A DNA stretch of 64,000 nucleotides, taken from assembly GCF_002288925.2 (NCBI RefSeq), contig NW_022098069.1, forward strand, positions 80,644,886 through 80,708,885. The letters are read 5' to 3'. This document shows positions 1 to 11,750 of the stretch, one piece after another. A model generated the notes under the pieces. That model saw only the letters and a program-made list of their open reading frames with translations. It ran no database searches and was not told the origin of the DNA. How positions within the stretch are numbered: position 1 is the stretch's first letter; every line of letters begins with the position of its first letter. The translations under genes and the position numbers were made by a program. The stretch comes from Delphinapterus leucas (Eukaryota > Chordata > Mammalia > Artiodactyla > Monodontidae).

Positions 1-2764
1 CGTGCTAATATTAGACCTCTGTATGATTAACATTACATCTCAAAACCACACACGTGTTGGGTGGTGACATAGACCGCTGTGATAGCTGATGGTGGTGGTT
101 CTGTGTCAAGTGGTATTTGTTCTCAGCTTAACAGCCAGTGGATATCCAGGACTAGTTAAATTAGACACCATTCAAATTTGAGGGAACAAAGTAGAAAGTT
201 GAAAGACTGCAAGGAAGACAATCGACATGCCAAGTAAGACTGCCTAAGCAAAAGAAGAGACAGAGTTAAGCAGGACTCAAAATTAGTGTAGTCCAAGGCA
301 AAATGAGACACAATGGATCAAATGAGCAATTTTGGTGCTAGTGTCATATATGCAATTCTGTCATATTCTGGTTATGAGCACTTTGGCATGTCATACAGAG
401 GTGAACTTAGCAGGCTCAGAATACAAAATTTAATCATGTACTTTTCAAAGCCCAGGTTTTTCCTGGAGTTTAGAGTTTACATAATCACAATCCTATAAAT
501 ACCAATCACAATAATTACATAAGTATATTTAATTTATTGTAAAACTATGTTTATCCCAACGAAAAGCCATGTGTAAGCTAGTTGTATAATGTCAGACTTA
601 GAGCAAAGATTTATTCTAATGCCCTTAAGTGCCACTCCAAAAGAAACACATTTTGTTCATGCCTTCACTCCAGGACCTTAGAATCCACTCTATGTGTAGT
701 GTTTCTGAATATTCCCAATATCTGGAATTGGGAATCTGAATCTGAGTATCTCCCAATACCTGCATCTCATCTATTAGAATAAAAAGAATAAAATGCTACA
801 GACATAAATTTAATATGCTTATACCAATTTAATAATTTTATGTTATACTAATGATATGTGTTGTTTCTTTTGCCTAGAAGCTTCTCTACCTTAACCTTGT
901 AACAGTTAAATACTGCCCTCCCTGTGACATTTGGATAGTTTCTGGTGATTTGCTTTATAATGATATCACAGATGAGTAACAGTTGTGAACAGCAGTTAGT
1001 AGCCAATGTTAAAAGTATTCCCAGAGGGGAAGGATTTATGTGTAAAAAAGGATAAAAGAAATTCTCACAGCAAAATTACATTTGAAAATAGGGTATTTAG
1101 AGATGGGAAAAACGGTTTTCTCAAAGCAGTGATCCTACAAGAACAGCTGTGATGACTGGATCCCTGCCAAAACCCTTACAAAATCTCATCCCTGTTAGGA
1201 TATAGCAACAAGGTGGCAAATTCAACCATTAGTTTATAGGAGACGGGTCTTAATTAAATATTGGGCCTCTGCCATCATCCTTCCGTTAGAGGCAAATTAG
1301 GCAGTATATTTACGCGAAAGTAATTGTAGGATAAGGTGAGAAATACATCTTTGTAACAATATTCAATTCAGATGACTTAGAATTGTGCCCTTTCTGACCT
1401 ATATGTAATTCTGACACATCTTGTCACTTGATTTAGAAATTGAAAATTTAATCTCTCAACTGAATAATTGAGGTGTAAAGAAAAGGTACTGAATCCTTTT
1501 AAAAGTGGCCCAGATTAGGCCGATGCTTGCATATTTTTTCCTTGAATATTTTTGTCACATGCATGGAAGCAAGAAATCAAGAAAAATGCTTTCTTAATAT
1601 CATTCTTCACCTTTCTCTTTCTTCTTTTTCTCCCTGAATTAACAATAGTTTTATGGAGAAAAGGTTTTTCTTTTCTTATCAGACAATAAAAAAGAGAGCT
1701 GCAGTCTCTTTACAATCAGCCCAAGTGTCTTGTCTCTCCTAAGCATCCTGCCCCTTCACTCAACCTGCATTATTGATCCCTTATGTCAGGGTCAAAATGT
1801 GGGTTACTCTTAACTCTTGGAGAAACTTAAGAAGCAACCTGCAGTTGTAAAATCCATGGTGCTCTTACAAACAAAAACGTTGGAAAATGTGGCAAATTAT
1901 AATACCTAAAACTTTTAAATATATGCAATTTAAAACAAAAACTTCACTTTTTAATTTAATTCACTATTTTGAGTTTTGGCAATAAAAACACTCCACTAGT
2001 TATTGTGTGAGATATATACAAAACAGAGAACAGTCTTCTGTCTTCATTCATACTATAATCTTAATGAGAAGGAAAGATATAACACACAATATTGCTTAAT
2101 ACAAGCAAAATATCATTTGGAAACAGCTACTCAAATGACCGTCTTGTCTAGTAGAATGTAGATTCCACACAGGCAGGACTTTTGGACATTTTCATCATTC
2201 CTGAATCCCCAGATCCTAAAACAGCAGTAAAACACACCCACAAACAGTCATATCCACACACAGAGGGAATAATCTGTCACAGAGCCATAAGTTATTAGTT
2301 AAATTAGATAAATATCATCAAGAATTAGAATACTCAGGCAAACAACAAAAATTCGTGCTCATTCTAGCCCCTACACAATGAATTTTGAAATATGAGCAGC
2401 ATTTGGGTAGGTAAAATCTGCATGGGCATTTGATTAAGTACAAACTGTAGAAAAAAGGAGGTAGAAGAATGAAATGAACATTATATCATTGTGGGGTAGT
2501 GACTGGTTGAGGAGGTGATCAATATCAGATTGGGGGGGGGTGTTTATAGAGACAAGGGATAGAAGAAATATGCTAAGGATAGATAGTGAGGGTTTGAAAT
2601 TCAGTTTGAAAAATTAGTAAATAGAAGAAATATATATTTCAGAATAATTTATTCCCAGATATTTTATTTCAGGATAATTTGATTTCCTGATTTTTTTATA
2701 CTGAAATTTTATTTCAAGATAATTCAGAACTGGTAAAAGAAGACAACATAGTGATGCCCTAAAT
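1..2764. other. unique AT-rich non-coding DNA
   Basis: No convincing coding frame, RNA gene or recognised repeat. Open frames are short (about 61 and 66 codons), without codon structure or recognisable domains. A short G run lies near 2531-2538. Near 2630-2730 the motif TATTTCAGRATAATTT recurs imperfectly about three times, which looks like a decayed tandem repeat. Confidence 0.6.
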
Positions 2765-2981
2765 CATGGGTTAGCCAACTACGACCCATGGGCCAACTTC
2801 ACCAGCCACCTGTTTTTGTAAATAAAGTTTCATTAGAGCACAGCCACTCCATTCATATTATATATGGCTGCTTTCACATTACAATGGCAGAGCTGAATAG
2901 TCATGACAGAGAACATCTGGTCCATAAAACCAAAAATATTTAATATCTGGCTCTTTACAAAATAGTTTGCAAGCCCTTGCT
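2765..2981. mobile_element. non-autonomous hAT-type DNA transposon relic
   Basis: The segment opens with GGGTTAGCCAACTACGACCC and closes with AGTTTGCAAGCCC, resembling degenerate terminal inverted repeats. The interior keeps the 'cctgtttttgtaaataaagtttcattagagcacagcc' type core, familiar from a widespread mammalian hAT/Charlie-group MITE. No transposase frame is present, as expected for a non-autonomous copy. The exact subfamily needs a repeat-library search. Confidence 0.55.
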
Positions 2982-3599
2982 CTAGATAAAGAGGAGAAAA
3001 CAGGGTGCTCACTGGAGGGGTTGTATTTCTACAAAAATATATGTACCATATGAAGACAGTTCACAGAGAGAAGAGCAAACAACTCTTTCTGAATCTGGAG
3101 AAACTGGGGGTGCATGGTGTGCACCTAACTCTTTGGTTAGGTCAATCTCTGTCTCTGTCTCTGTCTCGCTCTGTTTCTCCGTTATACACACACATACACA
3201 AACACACACACACAAGAAGCATTTTACTAAAACCTAAAACCTAAAACCTAAATTTCCTAAATTAAGGGAAAATTTTTAGATAATCTGGAGCTCAATTACT
3301 TCAGCTCCTAATTTCTGTGTAATTTAGAAAATCTTATTTTAATAGATGGTATTGGAATTTTCAGTTTGATTTTGAAGGCACCGGATGTTTGCATTGGCTC
3401 TTTTCCAACCTAGTAGGATTTGTTTCAGAGTAGAAGCATCAAAGAATAGATAGATAATAATTAAGTTTAAGCCCTTGTTATCAACTGGTACTCAGTATAC
3501 GTGTGTTGCATATTATGAGACTGGTGATAAAAAATATGACAATGTAAACACAAAATATTATACTCAATATGATGGAAAGACCACAATTTTTAGAAACCA
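2982..3599. other. non-coding stretch with clustered simple repeats
   Basis: Mostly unique DNA. Three low-complexity runs lie close together: (TCTCTG)n at about 3145-3180, a CA-rich run at about 3184-3215, and three to four copies of the heptamer CCTAAAA at about 3226-3252. Open frames on both strands here (79 and 68 codons) simply read through these repeats and are not genes. Confidence 0.6.
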
Positions 3600-3775
3600 A
3601 ACAGATTTGGGATTAAATTTGAGTGCTTTCAGTTATTAGGCACGTGATTTTTGCAACTTGCTTAAACTTAGCGAGTCTCAGATTCCTCACCTGGAAAATG
3701 AGAATAATTCCTGCTGAGACAGTAAGAATTAAGACAAAATGACAGCAGTGTCTAACACAGTGACGACACAATAAA
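3600..3775 (+). mobile_element. MIR SINE relic
   Basis: The order of elements fits the MIR core: a 'caacttgcttaaacttagcgagtctcag' segment, then CCTCACCTGGAAAATGAGAATAAT, then a 'gacagcagtgtctaacacagtgacgaca' type end. These correspond to the remembered MIR stretches for cttaacctctctgagcctcag, cctcatctgtaaaatgggg and cttagcacagtgcctggcaca. The copy is old, and both ends are indistinct. Confidence 0.6.
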
Positions 3776-3794
3776 GTAAATTGTTTTGATTGGT

Positions 3795-4000
3795 AGATGG
3801 TTATACCATTTGTTCAGTATAATAGTTTTGTTCTCTGAAAATGCCATTTCCTAGACCTTGTCCCTTAAAACACAAAACTGCTTATCATAAGATACCTATA
3901 TACAGAGGACAGTATTGACACCGACACCCCAACAGGCTGTACAGTCCAGGTAGGAGGTCTAGGGTGAGTAATCCTGTAACAGATTATGGATCGTTTTAAG
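3795..4000. repeat. left member of a ~210-bp direct-repeat pair
   Basis: This segment (AGATGGTTAT ... CTAGACCTTGTCCCTTAAA ... CAGGCTGTACA ... GAGTAATCCTGTAACAG ... ATTATGGATC) is repeated in the same orientation at 5448-5661. By eye the copies are roughly 80 percent identical and colinear throughout. Same-orientation copies of this size flanking 1.45 kb suggest old LTRs, but no retroviral domain is visible between them. A segmental duplication is the alternative. Confidence 0.6.
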
Positions 4001-5447
4001 GCTTAAGTTTTTATAACATATTAGGTTTAATTTAATTTCTCCAATACCATAGTTTGCATCATGCAGTCCAAGCCCTTAATCCAAATAATAGCAATAGTCT
4101 TTTAACTGGTCTCCTTGCCCCTAACTTTACTCTTCTCCAACTCCACTTCATGATATTACCAATTAGGATAAACCTGTACTACCCAAATCCTACTCAGAAT
4201 AAATAGGGAGAGGGAAATGAGAGCTAGTGCTGGCTTCATATGGATTCGTTCATAAGTCCAACTTCATTATTTAAAAGCCAAGTTCTTTGTATCTTTCTTT
4301 TCTGCTTCCCAAATTGTCAACTTTTTCATTAAGTAGTTTTTCTTCAAGGTTCTAGGATGGTTGAGAGTAACAACCAGGGCCTTGTTTACATTTGGCAAGA
4401 GAGTACTTTCATATATTTAGGTAGAATTATATTGTATTTCATGACAGACCCAATTTCTTGGGGTTGGTTTATTCTTAGACCAAAAAGTTGTAACCCTAGA
4501 GCTGAGAGTACAACCTCCCCTTAGACACTTGAGTTTCAAGTTATCTGTTAGGACGAGGAAGAGGGAATATGGATGCTAGGTAATATTCACAACAAACGTA
4601 TCATTTCCTACAATATTCCTTTCAGTACCTTCCTTAGACCTTGGAGGCCTAAGGCTCTTGCCCATCTGTTGGCCAAAGATATAGGCTACCTTTAGTTTAC
4701 AGCACCTGTGGATAAAAAAACATCTTTTATCTTCTGCAGCTTCTATTGTTGGCACTCAGAGTATTCACCCTATATCTCTTGCAGATGGTTTTCAGTCCCC
4801 CAGGGGAGACTATCTGTATCTCCTTCAAGGGACTTTGAGATTATTGCTCTGCAGTACCAAACAGTCCTTCCAATTGATGTCCTTGATTGCCTCCAATCAA
4901 AGTCGTGATGTTGTGCTCTCCTGAATTAGTCTTGAGACATGCCCAAAGAGAAACTGACATGCCTTTTGCAATTTGGACTTCTCTTCAATAGAAAACAACC
5001 TTCAAAAATTATTTTTCTGAAGCCTTAGCCATCTAGTAGGTTTAGTAGCAGCCCTAGTTACTCCCATGATAAAATAATACCAAAGATTGTGCATTGCCTG
5101 TAGTATACACCCAATATCTTCTAAGCTATACATTAATTCCAGTTCTTCTACTACATGAACTAATTCAGAATATTATTATGTTGGTTTAAAGAGCTAGCCA
5201 TTGGAAACTCTGAAAATACTTTACATCTCCCAGAGTTATTCCTAGGAAGAACCTAAAAATAAGTTTTGTTTATCCCACTATACATTTGTAACATTATATT
5301 CGTACATCTTTATTCAAACCCACAAACTGTAATTGATTGCATTTTCCTCTATATTCCAAATTTGATCTACAATTGATTATATTAGGTGTTTCACCAAGTT
5401 TTCTAAGCAACATATTTATAAACAATCTCTTTGGAAAAGGTACCTCT
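4001..5447. other. unrecognised interval between direct repeats
   Basis: About 1.45 kb bracketed by the 3795 and 5448 direct repeats. The longest plus-strand frame is about 66 codons (4708-4908) and has no recognisable domain. I see no reverse transcriptase, protease or integrase motif on either strand, no L1 similarity and no A-rich tail. If the flanking repeats are LTRs, this would be the interior of a non-autonomous or badly decayed LTR element. Confidence 0.4.
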
Positions 5448-5661
5448 GCAGATGGTTATGCCATTTGTTTTAGCCCAATTTTTTATAATAGCTTTGCTCT
5501 CTAAAAGTGTCACTTCTAGACCTTGTCCCTTAAATCACAAGACCACTTACTGTTACCTATGTACAGAGTAAAACATTGACACTGACATCCCAGCAGGCTG
5601 TACACTCCATGTAGGAGCTCTCACACGAGTAATCCTGTAACAGATTATGGATCATTTTAAG
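5448..5661. repeat. right member of a ~210-bp direct-repeat pair
   Basis: Second copy of the 3795-4000 segment in the same orientation. It shares CTAGACCTTGTCCCTTAAA, CAGGCTGTACA and AATCCTGTAACAG in the same order and spacing. Homology stops abruptly after ATCATTTTAAG, which suits a mobile-element boundary better than a large segmental duplication, although divergence blurs both edges. Confidence 0.6.
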
Positions 5662-6195
5662 ATGTCAGCTGTGTGCTAAGGACTGACAACTAAACTGTAT
5701 CTTACATGCAGCCAAATCTCTTCATAAAGGGTACAACAGTGAAAGCTGTCACTGAATTCTCATGCCTCAGAAGTAAGCTTTTAGCTGATTCACTGAAAGT
5801 CAAGTCATCAAGAATTGAAAGATAACATGAAGGAAAACCAGATCAATAAAACCCCCATGTCTTTGGGAGGCTCACTGCAGACTGTGGCTTCAATTCAGAA
5901 CGAAGCTTGCAACCAAGAAAATGTGCTGTGAACACAGGTATATTCCACAGCTGTCCAGGAAGGAGGATAATGCTAGAGTTGGGCAGACAAGGGAAATACA
6001 TAATGCTGTGGGGTCTTAAGATTTTTAGGATTCTCCACATTAGGTAAATTTTCTACCTGGAGTACAGAAGAGAGCTGCATGAAATATTACCAAATATAAC
6101 CAATGAAGAGCTTTCAAATCTAATATTTTGGAACCCAACCATTTAGGATGCATAGCTGAGGTTTTGTAAAATACCTGCATAAAATTAAGGTTTAG
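5662..6195. other. unique non-coding DNA
   Basis: No recognised repeat or credible gene. The 65-codon minus-strand frame at 5843-6040 has no domain and no supporting signals. The last 11 bases (6185-6195, TTAAGGTTTAG) are the left target-site duplication of the adjacent SINE. Confidence 0.55.
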
Positions 6196-6771
6196 GGACT
6201 TCCCTTGTGGTGCAGTGGTTAAGAATCCGCCTGCCAGGGCTTCCCAGGTGGCGCAGTGGTTGAGAGTCCGCCTGCCGATGCAGGGGACATGGGTTCGTGC
6301 CCCGGTCCGTGAAGATCCCACATGCCGCGGAGCGGCTGGGCCCGTGAGCCATGGCTGCTGAGCCTGCGCGTCCGGAGCCTGTGCTCCGCAACGGGAGAGG
6401 CCACAACAGTGGGAGGCCCGCGTACCGAATTAAAAAAAAAAAAAAAAAAAAAAGAAGAATCCGCCTGCCAATGCAGGGGACACGGATTCGATCCCTGGTC
6501 TGGGAAGATCCCACATGCTACAGAGCAACTAAGCCCATGGGCCACAACTACTGAGCCTGCGCTCTAGAGCCCGCAAGCCAGAACTACTGAGCCTGCATGC
6601 CATAACTACTGAAGCCCACGCACCTAGAGCCTGTGCTCTGCAACAAGAGAAGCCACCGCAATGAGAAGCCCGCGCACTGCCATAGAGTAACCCTCGCTCG
6701 CCACACTAGACAAAGCTCGCGCGCAGCAATGAAGACCCACGGCAGTCATAAATAAATAAATGAATAAATAT
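6196..6771 (+). mobile_element. older long-form CHR SINE, split by a younger SINE
   Basis: A tRNA-derived cetartiodactyl SINE in two pieces: 6196-6236 (head, GGACTTCCCTTGTGGTGCAG) and 6455-6771 (body and AAATAAATAAATGAATAAATA tail). It has the longer body with repeated 'cacaactactgagcc' units and a GGATTCGATCCC B-box-like motif. It is flanked by an 11-bp TSD, TTAAGGTTTAG, at 6185-6195 and 6772-6782. Its interruption at 6237-6454 shows that it is the older of the two elements. Confidence 0.88.
6237..6454 (+). mobile_element. young short-form CHR SINE nested in an older SINE
   Basis: Full-length copy starting GGCTTCCCAGGTGGCGCAGTGG, with the B-box-like GGTTCGTGCCC, the GC-rich body GGAGCGGCTGGGCCCGTGAG and a long A tail at about 6431-6453. 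The 16-bp TSD AAGAATCCGCCTGCCA (6221-6236 and 6455-6470) is sequence of the host SINE. All open frames here are SINE translations, not genes. Confidence 0.92.
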
Positions 6772-6782
6772 TTAAGGTTTAG

Positions 6783-7512
6783 ATATAGGCCCTTAATTGT
6801 ATTTAGCCTATCTTCTCTGCTTGTATTGAGTAATTCAACTAGAATATAATGTTTTCTTTCCAAAATTAGTAGTATGTTTGAAAGACTAATCTGATGGCAT
6901 TGGGAAGGGAAATTGGAGAAGTTCATGATAGACAAGTGGTTGGAATTTCAGTTGTAAAAATTTAGCCATCCTCTGATTTTATCTTCTTATCATACACAGA
7001 ACAAAATGACTATTGTTTATTTTGAAATATCTTCCCTATGTATTTCTTCCTTCCCTATCTGGTAGCCACAACTACAATACAAATGCCGTCATTGATGAAC
7101 TATTACATATTTTATAGAAAAATACTTCTTCAAAGAAGAGATGTGATATAAAGGTAGACTATTTCATTTGTAATAAAGGCCATCACATTAACACATTCAA
7201 AGTTACCATGATAACTGAAATATGAAATATAAATCCATACATAATAAAGTACCTAGCATTTGGTTCTGTCATAAATTACCTAGCATTAGGTACTGAAAAG
7301 AAAAATATTAACAATAAATTTTTTTAGTCCAATGGGGTAAAGTGATATTTTGAAAAGGAAAAATGTGTTTATGACTTCATGCCTTTTTGAGGCACAAAGT
7401 TCTAACAGTCCTTTAGAGAACTATGAAATTCAAATTAGAGAGAGTTGGTTTCAGATACAAAGCAGACATTTTCATGTTTCTCTTTCAAAAACTATCTATT
7501 TAGGAATCTCAT
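6783..7512. other. unique AT-rich non-coding DNA
   Basis: No recognised repeat or gene. The 60-codon frame at 7350-7532 lacks coding signals and runs into the L1 boundary. This is the left flank of the full-length L1 insertion. Confidence 0.55.
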
Positions 7513-7525
7513 ATAGGGACTTTTT

Positions 7526-7841
7526 CTTTTAACATCTTTACTGGAGTATAATTGCTTTACAATGGTGTGTTAGCTTCTGCTGTATAACAAAGTGAATCAG
7601 CTATATATATACATATATCCCCATAATTCTTCCCTCTGTGTCTCCCTCCCACCTTCCCTATCATACCCCTCTAGATGGACAAAAAGCACCGAGCTGATCT
7701 CCCTATGCTATGCAGCTGCTTCCCCCTAGCTATCTATTTTACATTTGGTAGTGTATATATGTCCATGCCACTCTCTCACTTCGTCCCAGCTTACCTTTCC
7801 CCCTCCCCGTGTCCTCAAGTCCATTCTTTATGTCTGTGTCT
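7526..7841 (-). other. L1 3' UTR
   Basis: On plus this reads ATCTTTACTGGAGTATAATT, GTTAGCTTCTGCTGTATAAC and AAAGTGAATCAGCTATA. This is the complement of the characteristic cetartiodactyl L1 3' end, which recurs in plus orientation at 25845-25915, 37296-37365, 40125-40190 and 44480-44550. It follows the end of ORF2, and no poly(A)-signal variant is certain. Confidence 0.8.
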
Positions 7842-10800
7842 TTATTCCTGTCCTACCCCAAGATTACTCAGAACCTTTTTCTTTTTTTTTTGGATTCCAT
7901 ATATATGTATTAACATACGGTATTTGTTTTTCTCTTTCTGACTTACTTCACTCTGTATGACAGACCCTAGGTCCATCCACTGCACTACAAATAACTCAAT
8001 TTCATTTCTTTTTATGGCTGAGTAATATTCCATTGCATATATGCACCACATCTTCTTTATCCATTCATCTGTCTATGGACACAGCGTCTATGGACACTGG
8101 CTATTGTAAATAGAACTGCAATGAACACTGTGGTACATGACTCTTTTTGAATTACGGTTTTCTCAGGGTATATGCCCAGTAGTGGCATTACTGGGTCATA
8201 TGGTAGTTCTATTTTTAGTTTTTTGAGGAAACTCCATATTGTTCTCCATAGTGGCTGTATCGATTTATATTCCCACCAACAGTGCAAGAGGGTTCCCTTT
8301 TCTCCACACCCTCTCCAACACTTACTCTTTGTAGATTTTTTGACGATGGCCATTCTGACCGGTGTGAGGTGATACCTCATTGTAGTTTCGATTTGCATTT
8401 GTCTCATGATTAGTGATGTTCAGCATCCTTTCATGTGTTTGTTGGCAATCTGTATATCTTCTTTAGAGAAATGTCTATTTAGGTCTTCTGCCCATTTTGT
8501 GATTGGGTTATTTGTTTTTTTGATATTCAACTACATGAGCTGCTTATATATTTTGGAGATTAATCCTTTATCAGTTGCTTTGTTTACAAATATTTTCCCT
8601 CATTCTGAGGGTTACCTTTTTGTCTTGTTTATGGTTTCCTTGGCTGTGAAAAAGCTTATAAGTTTCATTAGGTCCCATTTGTTTATTTTTGTTTTTATTT
8701 CCATTTCTCTGGGAGGTGGGTCAAAAAGGATCTTGCTGTGATTTATGTCATAGACTGTTCTGCTTATGTTTTCCTCTAAGAGTTTTAAAGTATCTGGCCT
8801 TACATTTAGGTCTTTAATCCATTTTGAGCTTATTTTGGTGTAAGGTATTAGGGAGTGTTCTAATTTCTTTCTTTTACATGTAGCTGTCCACTTTTCCCAG
8901 CACCACTTACTGAAGAGGCTCTCTTTTCTCCATTGTATATTCTTGTCTCCTTTATCAAAGATAAGGTGACATACGTGCGTGGGTTTATCTCTCAGTTTTC
9001 TATACTGTTCCATTGATCTATATTTCTGTTTTTGTGCCAGCACCATACTGTCTTGATTACTATAGGTTTGTAGTATAGTCTGAAGTCAGGGAGCCTGAAT
9101 CCTCCTGTTCGTTTTTCATTCTGAAGATTGCTTTGGCTATTCAGGGTCTATTGTGTTTCCATACAAATTGTGAAATTTTTTTTCTAGTTCTGTGAAAAAT
9201 GCCATTGGTAGTTTGATAGGGATTGCCCTGAATCTGTAGATTGCTTTGGGTAGTAGAGTCATTTTCACAATGTTGATTCTTCCAATCCAAGAACAGGGCA
9301 TATCTCTCCATCTGTTCATATCATCTTTAATTTCTTTCATCAGTATCTTACAGTTTTCTGGATACAGGTCTCTTGTCTCCTTAGGGAGGTTTATTCCTAG
9401 GTATTTTATCCTTTTTGTTGCAATGGTAAATGAGAGTGTTTTCTTAATTTCTCTTTCAAATTTTTCATCATTAGTATATAGGAATGCAAGAGATTTCTGG
9501 GCATTAATTTTGTATCCTGCTACTTTACCAAATTCATCCATTAGCTCTAGCAGTTTTCTGGTAGCATCTTTAGGATCCTCTATGTATAGTATCATGTCAT
9601 CCTCAAATAGTGACAGCTTTACTTCTTTTCTGATTTGGATTCCTTTTAGTTCTTTTTCTTCTCTGATTGCTGTGGCTAAAAATTCCAAAACGATGTTGAA
9701 TAATAGTGGTGAGAGTGGCAACCCTGTCTTGTTCCTGATCTTAGCGGAAATGGTTTCAATATTTCACCATTGAGAATGATGTTGGCTGTGGGTTTGTCAT
9801 ATATGGCCTTTATTATGTTGAGCTAAGTTCGCTCTATGCCTACTCTCTGAAGAGTTTCTATCATAAATGGGTGCTGAATTTTGTCAAAAGCTTTCTCTGC
9901 ATCTATTGAGATGATCATACGGTTTTTCTCCTTCAGTTTGTTAATATGATTTATCACATTGATTGATTTGCGTATACTGAAGAATCCTTGCATTCCTGGG
10001 ATAAACCCCACGTGATCATGGTGTATGATCCTTTTAATGTGCTGTTGGATTCGGTTTGCTAGTATTCTGTTGAGGATTTTTGCATCTATGTTCATCAGTG
10101 ATATTGTCCTGTAGTTTTCTTTCTTTGTGACATCTTTGTCTGGTGGTGGTATCAGGGTGATGGTGGCCTCGTAGAATGAGTTTGGGAGTGTTCCTCCCTC
10201 TGCTATATTTTGGAAGAGTTTGAGAAGGATAGGTGTTAGCTCTTCTCTAAATGTTTGATAGAATTTGCCTGTGAAGCCATCTGGTCCTGGGCTTTTGTTT
10301 GTTGGAAGATTTTTAATCATAGTCTCAATTTGAGTGCTTGTGATTGATCTGTTTATATTTTCTATTTCTTCCTGGTTCAGTCTTGGAAGGTTGTGCTTTT
10401 CTAAGAATTTGTCCATTTCTTCCAGGTTGTCCATTTTATTGGCATATAGTTGCTTGTAGTAACGGCTCATGATCCTTTGTATTTCTGCAGTGTCAGTTGG
10501 TACTTCTCCTTTTTCATTACTAATTCTATAGATTTAAGTCTTCTGCCTTTGTTTGTTGATGAGTCTGGCTAATGGTTTACCAATTTTGTTTATCTTCTCA
10601 AAGAACCAGCTTTTAGTTTTATTGATCTTTGCATTGTTTCCTTCATTTCTTTTTCATTTATTTCTGATCTGACCTTTACGATTTCTTTCCTTCTGCTAAT
10701 TTTGGGGTTCTTTTGTTCTTCTTTCTCTAATTGCTTTAGGTGTAAGGTTAGGTTGTTATTTGAGATTTTTCTTGTTCCTTGAGGTAGGATTGTACTGCTA

Positions 10801-11692
10801 TAAACTTCACTCTTAGAACTTCTTTTGCTGTATCCAATAGGCTTTGGGTTGTTGTGTTTTCATTCTCATTTGTTTCTAGGTATTTGTTGATTTCCTCTTT
10901 GATTTCTTCAGTGGTATCTTGGTTATTTAGTAGTGTATTGTTTAGCCTCCATGTGTTTGTATTCTTTACAGATTTTTTCCTGTAATTAATATCTAGTCTC
11001 ATACTGCTGTGGTTGGAAAAGATACTTGATATGATTTCAGTTTTCTTAAAATTACCAAGGCTTGAATTGAGACCCAAGATATGATCTATCCTGGAGAATG
11101 TTCCATGAGCACTTGAGAAGAAAGTGTAACCTCTTGTTTTTGGATGGAATGTCCTATAAATATCAATTAAGTCCATCTTGTTTAATGTATCATTTAAAGC
11201 TTGTGTTTCCTTATTTATTTTCATTTTGGATGATTTGTCCATTGGTGAAACCGGGGTGTTAAAGTCCCCTCTCATGATTGTTTTACTGTCGATGTCCCTT
11301 TCTATGGCTGTTAGCATTTGCCTTATGTATTGAGGTGCTCCTATGTTGGGTGCATTAATATTTACAGTTATGTCTTCTTCTTGGATTGATCCCTTAATCA
11401 TTATGTAGTGCCCTTCTTTGTCTCTTGTAATAGTCTTTATTTTAAAGCCTTTTTTGTCCTATATGAGAATTGCTACTCCAGCTTTCTTTTGATTTCCATT
11501 TGCATGGAATATCTTTTTCCATCCCTTCACTTTCAGTCTGTATGTGTCCATAGGTCTAAAGTGGGTCTCTTTTAGCCAGCATATATACGGGTCTTGTTTT
11601 TGTATCCATTCAGCCAGTCTGTGTCTTTTGGTGGGAGCATATAATCCATTTACATTTAAGGTAGTTATCAATATGTATGTTCCTATTACCAT
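7842..11692 (-). pseudogene. L1 ORF2 (endonuclease, reverse transcriptase), disrupted
   Basis: Remnant of the L1 ORF2 protein, which nicks target DNA and reverse transcribes L1 RNA. It starts at the ATG at 11692 (reading MVIGTYILITTLNVNG) and spans ~3.85 kb, the usual ~1,275-codon size, but is split into at least seven frames. The order matches L1. The endonuclease lies at 11692 to ~10748, with GDFNTP kept; the SDH-type motif reads SNHSS, so its Asp is changed to Asn. The RT lies at 10470-9137, with [16 protein letters not shown] and FEDDMILY; the usual FADD is FEDD, both Asp residues kept. The Cys-rich C-terminus at 8407-8057 has CWRGCG...HCWWE and a MEYYSAIKRNE-type end. Several frameshifts and stops mean no active protein. 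Antisense frames, including one of 175 codons at 9246-9773, are shadows. Confidence 0.9.
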
Positions 11693-11750
11693 TTTCTTAA
11701 TTGTTTTGGGTTTGCTATTGTAAGTCTTTTCCTTCTCTTGTGCTTCCTGC

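Noticed and set aside
3226..3252. Telomere-like CCTAAAA repeats
   Set aside because: The unit is a heptamer, not the vertebrate CCCTAA hexamer, and has only three to four copies; simple slippage is enough.
6185..6567. Several 80-109 codon frames on both strands with Arg/Pro/Gly-rich peptides
   Set aside because: They are translations of the nested CHR SINEs; the same peptides recur at 26113, 31486, 33869, 41443 and 53808.
9246..9773. 175-codon plus-strand open frame
   Set aside because: Exact antisense of L1 ORF2 reverse-transcriptase sequence; its openness reflects ORF2 codon bias.
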